This document shows, in pieces, positions 55,101 to 64,000 of a stretch of DNA of 64,000 nt. This stretch comes from Gemmatimonadota bacterium. Its GTDB lineage: Bacteria > Gemmatimonadota > Gemmatimonadetes > Gemmatimonadales > Gemmatimonadaceae. A program made the position numbers and the translations under genes. Below the pieces are notes generated by a model. It was not told the DNA's origin. It ran no database searches and was given only the letters and a program-made list of their open reading frames with translations. The stretch lies in contig PLCA01000016.1 of NCBI GenBank assembly GCA_003134685.1, positions 299,988-363,987 on the forward strand, in the 5' to 3' direction. Each line of letters begins with the position of its first letter. Position 1 is the stretch's first letter.

Positions 55101-57548
55101 TCACGGTGGGCCGCTGTCGCCCGTGTCGATCCCTTCGCTCTCCTTTTCCTTCTTCGACTTGCCAAAAATCCAGTTGACACTGAATAGCATTCCGCGCATG
55201 AGTCGCCTGCGGTCTGAGACCTGATAGAAGGCCGGATCGATCGTCGTAGATCTCTCGAGAGAAGTGTTGAACGGGTCGATGACGCGAAGCGTCAGGCTCA
55301 GCTGGTCGTTCATCAGCTTCTGCCGCACAGCAGCACTGATACGCGTACGAGCAGCGTTCCGTCCCTGCTCCACGATCATCGGCGCCTGATAGGAGAGCAG
55401 CGTCTGCACATCGACCGTGCTCGAGACGCGGAACGTCGCGTTGGTCCGCGTCGTCCAGCCGTAGGTTCTGGCGGAAAAGCCCGGCGACAGATTGGCGGCG
55501 TCACTGACCTGCCTGAATCCACTGCCACCCACGAATCCACTCACTCTTCCGCCACTCATCGCGACAGTGACGTCGGTCCCGTAGGCGTCGGTTGAAGCGA
55601 CGTTCGCGAATGTCCTCGTCGATACGCCCGCGGTGTCGATTGTGCGAATCGTCCGGATGGCGTCGAGCGTGTGGCGGTAAAACGGCGTGACCTGTACGGT
55701 CATTCGATCGGTCGAGCGCTGAATTCCAAACTCCAGCGCGCGAATGTACTCCGGCTTCAGGTACGGATTGCCGCGAGAGATGTTGAGTGGATCGAGAAGG
55801 TGCGGCGTCGGGTCGAGCAGATCGGTGTCGTCGGGCCGTCTGATGCGCGTCGAATAGCTCAGCTTGATCTGATGCTCGTCGTCTATATGGTAGGCGATGA
55901 GCCCGCTCGGGAAAAAGCTGCTGTACTGGTTGTCGTACTGCGTGCCACTGTTCTGCAGATGAAACTGCGTCGACGCGTGCTCGACACGGACTCCGCCCTG
56001 GAACTGGAACTTGTCGCGGTCCGCGCCGAGCATTCCGTACGCGGCGTTGACCAGCTGGCGATAGGTGAAATCACTAATGCGTGTCGGGTCCGGCACGTAC
56101 GCGCTTTGCGCCGAGTCGAAGACGTTGGTATCGAGAGTCGTATGAAAGCGCTGCAGCGATCCCTTGTATCCGGTCTCCAGGCGCAGATCGTCCGCGAGCG
56201 GCCGCACGTAATCCGCCTTTACTGAGTATTCGCGCGGGTGCGCCCATGGAGTCTGGTTCTCGAGAGCAGATGTGTCCGCGGGTGTCCCGTCGAGGGCCAA
56301 ATCACGCGCGATTGTGCTCGTTGGCCCACCTTCGCCGTCGCGGGTGACGCGAAGCTCGCTCGACAGCTTGTGTCCCTTATCCGCGAAATTGTGCTTGTAC
56401 GCGAGCGCCGACTCGAAGCTGAACTCATGATTGGTGCCGCGCGTGAATCGATCGCTGACCCCGGTGAGATCGCGCGTCGCACTCAGATCATTGTACAAGA
56501 CGTTGTACGTCTCGAGCTCGATGCGTGTGCTGTACACAGTCTCGAGGGAGAGTGCGTCGCTCGCGCCCGGTGCGTAGTCGAGGCTGCCGGTCAAGGTGTG
56601 AACCAGCGGAATCTGGGTGCGCGTCGCTGCTTCCTCGAGCAGGGTCATCGGATCCTGATACAGATTCTCGCGAAAGAGCGCCTCCTTTCTCGGACGGCTG
56701 TCACGCAGGAATCCGTAGCTGCCGTAGAAGGACAGCGGCCCGCGCTCGTAACCGACGTTGCCGCCGACATCGACGTGTCCCGTGGTGCCACCGCCGATGG
56801 TGAGCGCGCCGCTCTTGCCGGCCTCGGGCTTCTCTTTGAGGACGATGTTGATGATTCCCGCGACTCCCTCGGGGTCATCGCGCGCCGATGGATTGGTCAC
56901 GATCTCGACTTTGTCGACGATGTCAGCGGGTAGCTGGGAGAGGAAATTGCCAAGCTGCGCCGGCTTCAACGGACTCGGACGGCCGTTGATCTGGACGATT
57001 ACGCCGGTGTTGCCGCGCATGCTCACGATGTTGTCGATGTCGACATCGACAGAGGGAACGTTGCGCAGCACGTCGAGCGCGGTGCCGCCGCGCGTCGTCG
57101 GCATGTCGTGGACGATGTACGTGTTGCGATCGGGGGCGAGCAGAACCTCCTGCTTCTGGCCGGTTACCTGGAGCGACTGCAGCTGGACAGGCGCCGCATT
57201 GAGCGACACTGTGCCGACGTCGATGCTCGACGACGATGGACCAACTTCGATCGGCGGCAGCGGTCGTGGTGTGTATCCAAGGCGCCGAATGCGGACGCTA
57301 TAGTGCCCCGGCTGGAGACCTTCGACACGGAAGGATCCGTCGGCGCCGGTTACGGCGTGCGCCGCCGAAGCCGCAGCTCCAGCGACCTTAACGTCCACGG
57401 TCGCGGCGCTGATCGGTGTGTTGGTGGCGGAGTCGATCACGTGGCCGGTGATCACGCCGATGGTGGGAGTGGCCTGGGCCCCGGCCTGCGTGTGGATCGC
57501 GAGAATGGTCACTGCGGCAATCGCGATGGCGCGTTCCAGCAGCGTCAA
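55101..57548 (-). CDS. TonB-dependent receptor / outer-membrane beta-barrel family protein with carboxypeptidase-like N-terminal domain
   Basis: GVITGHVIDSATNTPISAATVDVKV; TRGGTALDVLRNVPSVDVDIDNIVSMRGNTGVIVQINGRPSPL; long beta-barrel. TTG start at 57548 is a guess. Confidence 0.88.
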   Translation of the reverse strand: MTLLERAIAIAAVTILAIHTQAGAQATPTIGVITGHVIDSATNTPISAATVDVKVAGAAASAAHAVTGADGSFRVEGLQPGHYSVRIRRLGYTPRPLPPIEVGPSSSSIDVGTVSLNAAPVQLQSLQVTGQKQEVLLAPDRNTYIVHDMPTTRGGTALDVLRNVPSVDVDIDNIVSMRGNTGVIVQINGRPSPLKPAQLGNFLSQLPADIVDKVEIVTNPSARDDPEGVAGIINIVLKEKPEAGKSGALTIGGGTTGHVDVGGNVGYERGPLSFYGSYGFLRDSRPRKEALFRENLYQDPMTLLEEAATRTQIPLVHTLTGSLDYAPGASDALSLETVYSTRIELETYNVLYNDLSATRDLTGVSDRFTRGTNHEFSFESALAYKHNFADKGHKLSSELRVTRDGEGGPTSTIARDLALDGTPADTSALENQTPWAHPREYSVKADYVRPLADDLRLETGYKGSLQRFHTTLDTNVFDSAQSAYVPDPTRISDFTYRQLVNAAYGMLGADRDKFQFQGGVRVEHASTQFHLQNSGTQYDNQYSSFFPSGLIAYHIDDEHQIKLSYSTRIRRPDDTDLLDPTPHLLDPLNISRGNPYLKPEYIRALEFGIQRSTDRMTVQVTPFYRHTLDAIRTIRTIDTAGVSTRTFANVASTDAYGTDVTVAMSGGRVSGFVGGSGFRQVSDAANLSPGFSARTYGWTTRTNATFRVSSTVDVQTLLSYQAPMIVEQGRNAARTRISAAVRQKLMNDQLSLTLRVIDPFNTSLERSTTIDPAFYQVSDRRRLMRGMLFSVNWIFGKSKKEKESEGIDTGDSGPP

Positions 57549-57720
57549 GAAAGTTCCTTGTATTGAATCAACATCATACGAACCTAATCGTCGCCGCTGT
57601 CCCTTAGATGACACGGGGGAGAGGGATAGCCCTGAAGACTCGGCTATCAATTGTTCGGAACTCTCGATGGCTTTCCGCCAGGGTACCGACAGTTTTACCT
57701 GCGCAAGCGAGTGAGCCCGC

Positions 57721-58524
57721 CTACGGCTTGAAGATTCCGGGATCGTGCAGCGTCCCGTTCCACGGACGCATCCACACGGTGCCATTCCACGCGTGCGCCA
57801 GATACTTATTGACCGCGTCCATCTCCGCGGGCGCGTACTGCGTGCGATGACACGCGAACTCCTCGCGTCCAGCAGTGAGATCCCGCTCCTCGAACGGCAC
57901 GCGCACGGTGAGTAGCGCCTCCGCGACGCCGTTCACGGTGGGATCGGCTGGTGGCGCGGTGCGCAGACGCTCGGTTGGAAGTGACGCGTACAACAAGTCG
58001 ATATTCGCGTAGCGCGCGTCGCTCTGCACGATCTGGGTCGTGACATCGCCGACGAGTCGGTGGTCGGGATGCCCGGTGCCGCCCTCCGGACCGAAGGTGA
58101 TGATCACCGCGGGCTTGAGGGAATCGATGATAGCCGCGAGCCCCGACCGCAGCTTGCCCAGCACTTCGAACGATGCGAGGCCGCCGTCCGGAAGACCGAG
58201 GAAGTGGAGCTTTCTGACGCCGAGCCGGTTGGCGGCGCAGGTCGCCTCCTTTGTGCGGGCGGCGGCCAGCTCCGGTCCGGCCGGGATGTGGGCGAAATCA
58301 CGAACGCCTTTGGAGCCGTCGGTAGCGATCACGAGATGCGTCTCGCGTCCCTCTCTCGCGAGCTTCGACAGGAGTGGACCGATGACGCGCTCGTCGTCGG
58401 GGTGAGCGAAGACGGCGAGGATGGGGGCTCTGTTCTGAGATTGCGCCGAGAGTGGCGCGAGCGTGGCCAGCGCCACCGCGACGAAAGTACCCAGGGTTTT
58501 GTGGATTCCAATGGATTTGCGCAT
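57721..58524 (-). CDS. PIG-L family deacetylase (LmbE-like), secreted
   Basis: PILAVFAHPDDERVIGPLLSKLAREGRETHLVIATDGSKG; FGPEGGTGHPDHRLVGDV. Confidence 0.88.
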   Translation of the reverse strand: MRKSIGIHKTLGTFVAVALATLAPLSAQSQNRAPILAVFAHPDDERVIGPLLSKLAREGRETHLVIATDGSKGVRDFAHIPAGPELAAARTKEATCAANRLGVRKLHFLGLPDGGLASFEVLGKLRSGLAAIIDSLKPAVIITFGPEGGTGHPDHRLVGDVTTQIVQSDARYANIDLLYASLPTERLRTAPPADPTVNGVAEALLTVRVPFEERDLTAGREEFACHRTQYAPAEMDAVNKYLAHAWNGTVWMRPWNGTLHDPGIFKP

Positions 58525-58579
58525 ACCATATAGATTGGAGCCTGGACGGCTTAGGCGCGAGGCCACACCTTGTTTGCTC

Positions 58580-59467
58580 ATGGCCGACCATTCAGTGAAC
58601 GGACTGGAGAAGAAGCGCCCTTCTTGGCGTCAGCCCGAGTGGGTGATTACACTGCTTCTCGTGGCTCTTTCCGCCGCTGTCGCCGGTGGCCAGACTCATA
58701 CGCTCGTTTCCGTCGGTGACCATCGTCTCGATGTCGTGCGCGCTGGCGAGGGTGGCCCGGCTGTGGTATTCGAAACGGGCCTCGCCGATTCGCTGGACGT
58801 CTGGCTCCCAATGTTGCGCACAATATCGGAGTACACGACCGTAATTGCATACTCGCGTGCGGGATTTGGTCGGTCCGATGAGAGATCTCCCGATCACTCG
58901 GTGCCTCACGCGGCTGCAGACCTCAACGAGCTCCTCCATCGCCTTCCCATCAAGCCGCCATATATCCTCGTCGCGCGGTCCTATGGAAGTCTGATTTCGC
59001 GTCTATACACGTCGCTGTATCCGAGCGAGGTGGCCGGCATCGTTCTCGTCGATGGGACGCACGAGCAGCAGGTACAGCAATTCGGAACCGTCGACAGCGC
59101 GTATCCGCGCGAGTTTCGGATATTCTATGATTCAGTACTTGCTCGTCTCCCACCTGGAGCCGAGGCAGCCGAGATCCTGGAGACGGTCAGAATACAAGCG
59201 AGAGGTGCAGTGCCCGGCCTCCAGCCATTGCCTGACATCCCAATCGCCGTTCTAACCAGCATGCGATCCGACGAGTCGTCGCAGTATGTGAATGGGACTG
59301 CCCGAGGGCATGAGGTCTGGCGCGCGCTGCACGATGAATGGTTCCGGCGCTCGCGCAATGGCATTCACATCGAGACCACGCGGAGCGGGCACGGAATCCA
59401 GGACGACGAGCCGGCACTCGTCGCCATGGCAATTCGCTTCGTGCTCGACCGTGTGCGTGCTCAGTAG
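58580..59467 (+). CDS. Alpha/beta hydrolase
   Basis: VVFETGLADSLDVWLPML, AYSRAGFGRSD, YILVARSYGSLISRLY, TRSGHGIQDDEP. Confidence 0.88.
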   Translation: MADHSVNGLEKKRPSWRQPEWVITLLLVALSAAVAGGQTHTLVSVGDHRLDVVRAGEGGPAVVFETGLADSLDVWLPMLRTISEYTTVIAYSRAGFGRSDERSPDHSVPHAAADLNELLHRLPIKPPYILVARSYGSLISRLYTSLYPSEVAGIVLVDGTHEQQVQQFGTVDSAYPREFRIFYDSVLARLPPGAEAAEILETVRIQARGAVPGLQPLPDIPIAVLTSMRSDESSQYVNGTARGHEVWRALHDEWFRRSRNGIHIETTRSGHGIQDDEPALVAMAIRFVLDRVRAQ

Positions 59468-59592
59468 ACAAGTTGTATTCAAGCAGGGGATCGGGTACGA
59501 CCCCGCTAGGTTGATCGAATCGGTGAGGGGGAAGGTCGGTCTCTTCTAGCATATCCGTACGCAGCTCACATGACTGAAACGCAGGAGGGATC

Positions 59593-60300
59593 GTGAAGTC
59601 ATTCTTTATCGCCGCGGTTTGCATGGCCACAGCTTTCGACTCGACGCCTCGTTGCGCGTCGCAGCACGAGCCTCAAAGCCTCTTCAACGGTAGAGACCTC
59701 TCCGGCTGGCACGTCGATGTTCCCGCAGCGGACTCCAACGTGCGCGTCCGCAATCCGTTCCTCGTGCGCAACGGGATGCTCGTGACCCTGGGGGAGCCGC
59801 GCGGGCATCTCATCACCGATTCCAGCTACCGTGATTACCGGCTGGAGGTTGAATACCGGTTCCCCGCGGCACCCGGGAACGCCGGTGTTCTGGTGCACGC
59901 GTCGACCCCGCGCGCTCTCTACGGAATGTTTCCGCGTTCCATCGAGGTGCAGATGGAGCACGGCAACGCCGGCGATTTCTGGTGCATCCTGGAAGACATC
60001 CGCGTTCCCGACATGGAGCGTCGGCGCGGGCCGCCGGCGGAGTGGGGGACGACGGAGGGCAAGGCGCGACGCATCCTCAACCTGACGGACAACTCAGAGA
60101 AGCCACTCGGCGAATGGAACACCATGGTGATCGAGGCTGTTGGGCGCTCGATAAGAGTCTGGGTGAACGGAGATCTGGTCAATGACGGTTCGGACGCGAC
60201 CGCAGATCACGGCCGAATCGCTCTGCAATCGGAAGGAGCCGAGGTCGAGTTCAGGAAGCTCTTGCTGTCTCCGGTAAGCAGGCTGCACATCACACGTTGA
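59593..60300 (+). CDS. DUF1080 (3-keto-disaccharide hydrolase-like) secreted protein
   Basis: QSLFNGRDLSGWHVDVP..., YRFPAAPGNAGVLVHAS, GEWNTMVIEAVGRSIRVWVNGDLVND. Confidence 0.9.
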   Translation: MKSFFIAAVCMATAFDSTPRCASQHEPQSLFNGRDLSGWHVDVPAADSNVRVRNPFLVRNGMLVTLGEPRGHLITDSSYRDYRLEVEYRFPAAPGNAGVLVHASTPRALYGMFPRSIEVQMEHGNAGDFWCILEDIRVPDMERRRGPPAEWGTTEGKARRILNLTDNSEKPLGEWNTMVIEAVGRSIRVWVNGDLVNDGSDATADHGRIALQSEGAEVEFRKLLLSPVSRLHITR

Positions 60301-60953
60301 TTCGCTGCCGCGCCATCCTGTTTGACCTCGACGGTGTGCTGGTCGATTCCGCGGAACGCGTGGAGAAAACGTGGCGCGACTGGGCGACGCGTCATCGACT
60401 GGATCCGGAGCACGTGATCGCGATGGCGCACGGGCGGCGCACGATCGAAACGGTGCGCCTGGTCGCACCGGAACTCAGCACCGACGCGGAGCTCGCCGTC
60501 CTGGAGACGAGCGAAGCGACGAACCCGGAGGGCGTCTACGAGATCGCCGGAGCCCGCGAGCTTCTTCAACTGCTGCCCGAGGGCCGGTGGGGTGTTGTCA
60601 CGTCCGGTATTCGCGCGGTCGCGGAATTCAGGCTCCGCTACACCGGGCTGCCATCGCCAGCCGTGATGATTTGCGCCGATGAGATCACGCGTGGCAAACC
60701 AGATCCGGAAGGTTATCTGACAGCGGCGGCACGCCTGGGTTTTTCCGCGGCGGACTGCATCGTGATCGAGGATGCGCCGGCCGGCATCGAGTCGGCGCAA
60801 GCGGCGGGCATGCGAACGATTGCAATCGCGACGACGTTTCCGACCGAGCGGTTGAGCGCTGCAGATGCGATTGTCGCGCGTCTGGCCGATTTGAGCGTGG
60901 AACTGGCCGGGGAAGAGATTCAAATCAACCTTACCGCGCCGCCCACCGCGTGA
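60297..60953 (+). CDS. HAD family hydrolase (sugar-phosphatase-like)
   Basis: CRAILFDLDGVLVDS, VVTSGIRAV, ITRGKPDPEGYL, CIVIEDAPAGIESAQAAGMRTIAI; TTG start overlapping the DUF1080 stop. Confidence 0.88.
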   Translation: MIRCRAILFDLDGVLVDSAERVEKTWRDWATRHRLDPEHVIAMAHGRRTIETVRLVAPELSTDAELAVLETSEATNPEGVYEIAGARELLQLLPEGRWGVVTSGIRAVAEFRLRYTGLPSPAVMICADEITRGKPDPEGYLTAAARLGFSAADCIVIEDAPAGIESAQAAGMRTIAIATTFPTERLSAADAIVARLADLSVELAGEEIQINLTAPPTA

Positions 60954-61043
60954 AGAAGACCGTCCTCGTCTTCGGACTCGCGCCTGCTGCGCGGGGGCAT
61001 TCTATTTTGAGTAGCTCGCAACTCAACTCGGACGTTAGGTAGC

Positions 61044-63056
61044 GTGATGCTGATACCGAAGATCGTAGTCATCCCCGGCGCCTTGATTCTGTTCATGACG
61101 CCACTGTTGGCCGGCGCCCAGGACACCAACGCCAACCAACAGAAGCAACCCGTCGTCGTATCCCACTCGTCCAAAATCATCGAGCAGCAGGGCCTGCGCT
61201 TCAGAGATCTGAACAGGAACGGCGTCCTCGATCCGTACGAAGACTGGCGCCGAACTCCTTCTGCCCGCGCAAAGGATCTGGTTGGGCGGATGACGCTCGA
61301 GGAAAAAGCCGGCATGATGATGCACGGCACCGCGCGCAGCGCCGGCCTCGCGGGAGGCGCCGGAGTCGGAACCGGCTACGATACCGTCGCAACCGGCAAA
61401 ATGATTCGCGACGTCGGCGTCAACAGCTTCATCACCCGACTCGGCGGCGACCCGCGCATGCTGGCGGCCGAGGACAACAAGCTGCAGGAGATTGCGGAGG
61501 GTACGCGGCTCGGGATCCCGCTCACGATCAGCTCCGATCCCCGAAATCACTTCCAGTACGTCCTCGGCGCGAGCACCCAGTCGGGCCGGTTCTCGCAGTG
61601 GCCGGAGACACTCGGACTCGCCGCGATACGAGACGCCAGCCTGGTAAGGAGATTCACCGACATCGCGCGGCAGGAATATCGCGCCGTCGGCATTCAGGAA
61701 ACGCTCTCGCCGCAGGCGGATCTCGCAACCGAGCCGCGCTGGAGCAGAATCAATGGGACGTTCGGCGAAGATCCCGACCTCGCACGCAGACTCGTGCAGG
61801 CGTACGTCGAGGGATTTCAACACGGGGCAAGCGGAGTCGATTCGGCCGGCGTGGTTGCGGTCGTCAAGCATTGGGTCGGATACGGGGCGCAGAAGAACGG
61901 GCTCGACAGCCACTCGAGCTACGGCAAGTTCGCGAATTTCTCCGGTGGCAATCTCGACCTGCACATCGAGCCGTTCCTGGGCGCCTTCGCCGCGCACGTC
62001 GCGGGTGTGATGCCGACGTACTCGATTCTCGAGGGAGCGAAGGTGAATGGACGGCCGCTCGAGCAGGTCGGTGCCGGCTTCAATCGCCAACTGCTCACCG
62101 ATCTGCTTCGCAAGCGCTACGGATTTGACGGAGTGATACTCACGGATTGGGCGATTACGAACGATTGCTCCGAGCTTTGCCGCAACGGATTTCCGCCCGG
62201 TGAGCGTCCCTCGTTCGGGGCGGTGGCAATGCCGTGGGGCGTCGAGGATCTGCCCAAGGTCGATCGCTTCGCCAAAGCGGTGAACGCAGGCGTAGATCAG
62301 TTCGGGGGCACCGAAGAGGCGCAGTTCCTCGTTGAGGGTGTGCGCTCGGGAAAGATCACTGAGAGTCGTCTCAATGAGTCGGTCTACAGGATCGCGCTGC
62401 TGAAAATCAAGCTGGGATTGTTCGAGAATCCGTATGTCGACACCGCGGCAGCCGGACGCATCGTCGGGAGTCCGCAGTTCCAGGCGGAGGCAAACGTAGC
62501 TCAGCGCCGCTCGCTGGTGCTGCTGGAAAACAGGAACGACATTCTTCCTCTCGTCGCGCGCGGCAAGCGCGTCTTTTTGCACGGCGTCGATTCCGCGACA
62601 GCGACGCGCTATGGCTTCAACGTCGTTTCCGATCTGTCCCAGGCGGAGATTGCCATCGTCCGAGCCAAGGCACCCTTCCAGACGCTCCATCCCAATTACG
62701 TATTTGGTGCGATGCAGCACGAGGGCAGCCTCGACTTCCAGAATGGTGACAAGGAGTTCGAGGAGATCAAACGCATCACCGCGGCAGTGCCCACGATCGT
62801 GACCGTGTATCTCGATCGACCGGCCATTCTGACATCACTGAAGGATCGAGCGGGCGCTCTCATTGCGAACTTCGGCGTCAGTGATGCCGCGCTGCTCGAT
62901 GTATTGACTGGAGTCGCGCAGCCGGAAGGGAAGCTGCCATTCGAGCTGCCATCGTCGATGCAGGAGGTGGAAGCGCAGCGGTCGTATCTGCCGCACGATA
63001 TGGCGCATCCATTGTACCGCATCGGCTTCGGACGCCACTACCCAGCGAAGAGATGA
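61044..63056 (+). CDS. Glycoside hydrolase family 3 protein, secreted
   Basis: Signal peptide; FRDLNRNGVLDPYEDWRRTPSARAKDLVGRMTLEEKAGMM; VVKHWVGYGA; FDGVILTDWAITND; HPLYRIGFGRHY end. Confidence 0.9.
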   Translation: MMLIPKIVVIPGALILFMTPLLAGAQDTNANQQKQPVVVSHSSKIIEQQGLRFRDLNRNGVLDPYEDWRRTPSARAKDLVGRMTLEEKAGMMMHGTARSAGLAGGAGVGTGYDTVATGKMIRDVGVNSFITRLGGDPRMLAAEDNKLQEIAEGTRLGIPLTISSDPRNHFQYVLGASTQSGRFSQWPETLGLAAIRDASLVRRFTDIARQEYRAVGIQETLSPQADLATEPRWSRINGTFGEDPDLARRLVQAYVEGFQHGASGVDSAGVVAVVKHWVGYGAQKNGLDSHSSYGKFANFSGGNLDLHIEPFLGAFAAHVAGVMPTYSILEGAKVNGRPLEQVGAGFNRQLLTDLLRKRYGFDGVILTDWAITNDCSELCRNGFPPGERPSFGAVAMPWGVEDLPKVDRFAKAVNAGVDQFGGTEEAQFLVEGVRSGKITESRLNESVYRIALLKIKLGLFENPYVDTAAAGRIVGSPQFQAEANVAQRRSLVLLENRNDILPLVARGKRVFLHGVDSATATRYGFNVVSDLSQAEIAIVRAKAPFQTLHPNYVFGAMQHEGSLDFQNGDKEFEEIKRITAAVPTIVTVYLDRPAILTSLKDRAGALIANFGVSDAALLDVLTGVAQPEGKLPFELPSSMQEVEAQRSYLPHDMAHPLYRIGFGRHYPAKR

Positions 63057-63110
63057 CCGTGCCACGCGCCGCGTGCGCGAGCGGCGCGATGCCTTAGTCG
63101 GAGGAGACTT

Positions 63111-64000
63111 GTGAGACCATTATCTCGTGGTTTGACGCTGATCAGTTGGGTTTCAGTAGTAACGCTCGCGCAAATTGCCCAGTCGCAACAAGCGCCCACA
63201 AATCCACCAGCCGATAAACGATTCAAAGCCGATATTCTCGTCATCGCCCCACACCCCGATGACGAGTCGACGATCGCGGGCTACCTCGCCAAAGCTTCAC
63301 TCGACGAGCACCGGCACGTCGCCGTTGTCGTCACTACTCGCGGCGATGCAGGACAAAACCTCGTCGGCTACGAGCAGGCCCGCTCGTTGGCCGAGATACG
63401 CGAGACCGAGACGCGACAAGCGCTGGCCTCGATCGGCATCACTGACGTTTGGTTCCTGCGCGCGCCGGACACGTGGGCGCAGGATGTCTCCGACGTACTG
63501 CGTTCGCTCGAGACTTCGAATCACGGCAGCTCACTCGGCGAAGCGGTGCGATTCATCAGACTGACGCGGCCGGAAGTGGTGATCACCATGCTGCCCGCGA
63601 CAGTCGTTGGCGAGAACCATGAGGACCATCAAGCGGCGGGCGTGATTGCCACCGAGGCATTCGACCTCGCGGGCGATCCGACGTGGTTTCCTGAACAAAT
63701 CGCGGCGCCCGAAGACCACATGTGGTACGGCAACCTGATGGAAGGATTGCGCGCGTGGCAGCCGAAGAAGCTTTACTACTATACTGATGCGTCGCACCTC
63801 GACTTCGTAAAGGGCAAAGGACCGGAATATTCGATGACGGCGATGTCGCCGTCGCGGCACGTCTCATATGCGCGGCTCGCGGCCACAGAGCTGTCGTTCC
63901 ATCGCACTCAGTACGGCGACGATCCGGCAAAGGCTCTCGCGACGAACAACCTGAAGGACTACGAACAGCCGCTGCCGTTTGTGCTAGCCAAGTCGCTGGT
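63111..64000 (+). CDS. PIG-L family deacetylase, runs off the window end
   Basis: GTG at 63111 preceded by ggaggag; signal peptide; DILVIAPHPDDESTIAGYLAKAS...VVTTRGDAGQNLVGYEQARSLAEIRETETRQAL. Confidence 0.88.
   Translation, partial: MRPLSRGLTLISWVSVVTLAQIAQSQQAPTNPPADKRFKADILVIAPHPDDESTIAGYLAKASLDEHRHVAVVVTTRGDAGQNLVGYEQARSLAEIRETETRQALASIGITDVWFLRAPDTWAQDVSDVLRSLETSNHGSSLGEAVRFIRLTRPEVVITMLPATVVGENHEDHQAAGVIATEAFDLAGDPTWFPEQIAAPEDHMWYGNLMEGLRAWQPKKLYYYTDASHLDFVKGKGPEYSMTAMSPSRHVSYARLAATELSFHRTQYGDDPAKALATNNLKDYEQPLPFVLAKSL

Noticed and set aside
61035-62720. 561-aa minus-strand ORF
   Set aside because: Complete shadow of the well-supported GH3 gene on the plus strand.
1-64000. tRNA, rRNA, integrase or IS elements
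   Set aside because: Nothing convincing recognised by eye on either strand; a tRNAscan/ISfinder run would be needed to exclude them.

Overview
This is a high-GC bacterial chromosomal window. The gene style (TIGR02999-type ECF sigma beside a Ser/Thr kinase-TPR protein, BTAD-TPR regulator, DUF2911, PIG-L, many secreted hydrolases) suggests Gemmatimonadota or a similar soil lineage, but the taxon is an inference. I recognise about 50 genes, mostly ordinary metabolism, transport and glycan degradation (two complete GH3 genes, GH29, DUF1080, a predicted GH-A-like lipoprotein, PIG-L deacetylases). No rRNA, tRNA, CRISPR array or intact transposase was seen. The most interesting region is a co-directional six-gene defence-like island at about 16.3-22.9 kb: a PG-binding-domain protein without signal peptide, DUF3644, DUF4041/MUG113 (GIY-YIG-like), an OLD-like ATPase-TOPRIM protein, a cyclic-nucleotide-binding-TIR protein (PF10137-like), and a class III-type nucleotide cyclase. 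The last two genes match the two-gene Pycsar architecture (PycTIR + PycC). The OLD-like gene ends 15 bp before pycTIR, so a three-gene 'OLD-Pycsar' operon is a testable and possibly undescribed arrangement. I also found several truncated gene remnants that ORF callers would miss. One is a HAD phosphatase N-terminus cut off exactly at a duplicated ~70-bp repeat that flanks an MFS gene. Others are a TAT-thioredoxin-like N-terminus and a GH3 C-terminus.
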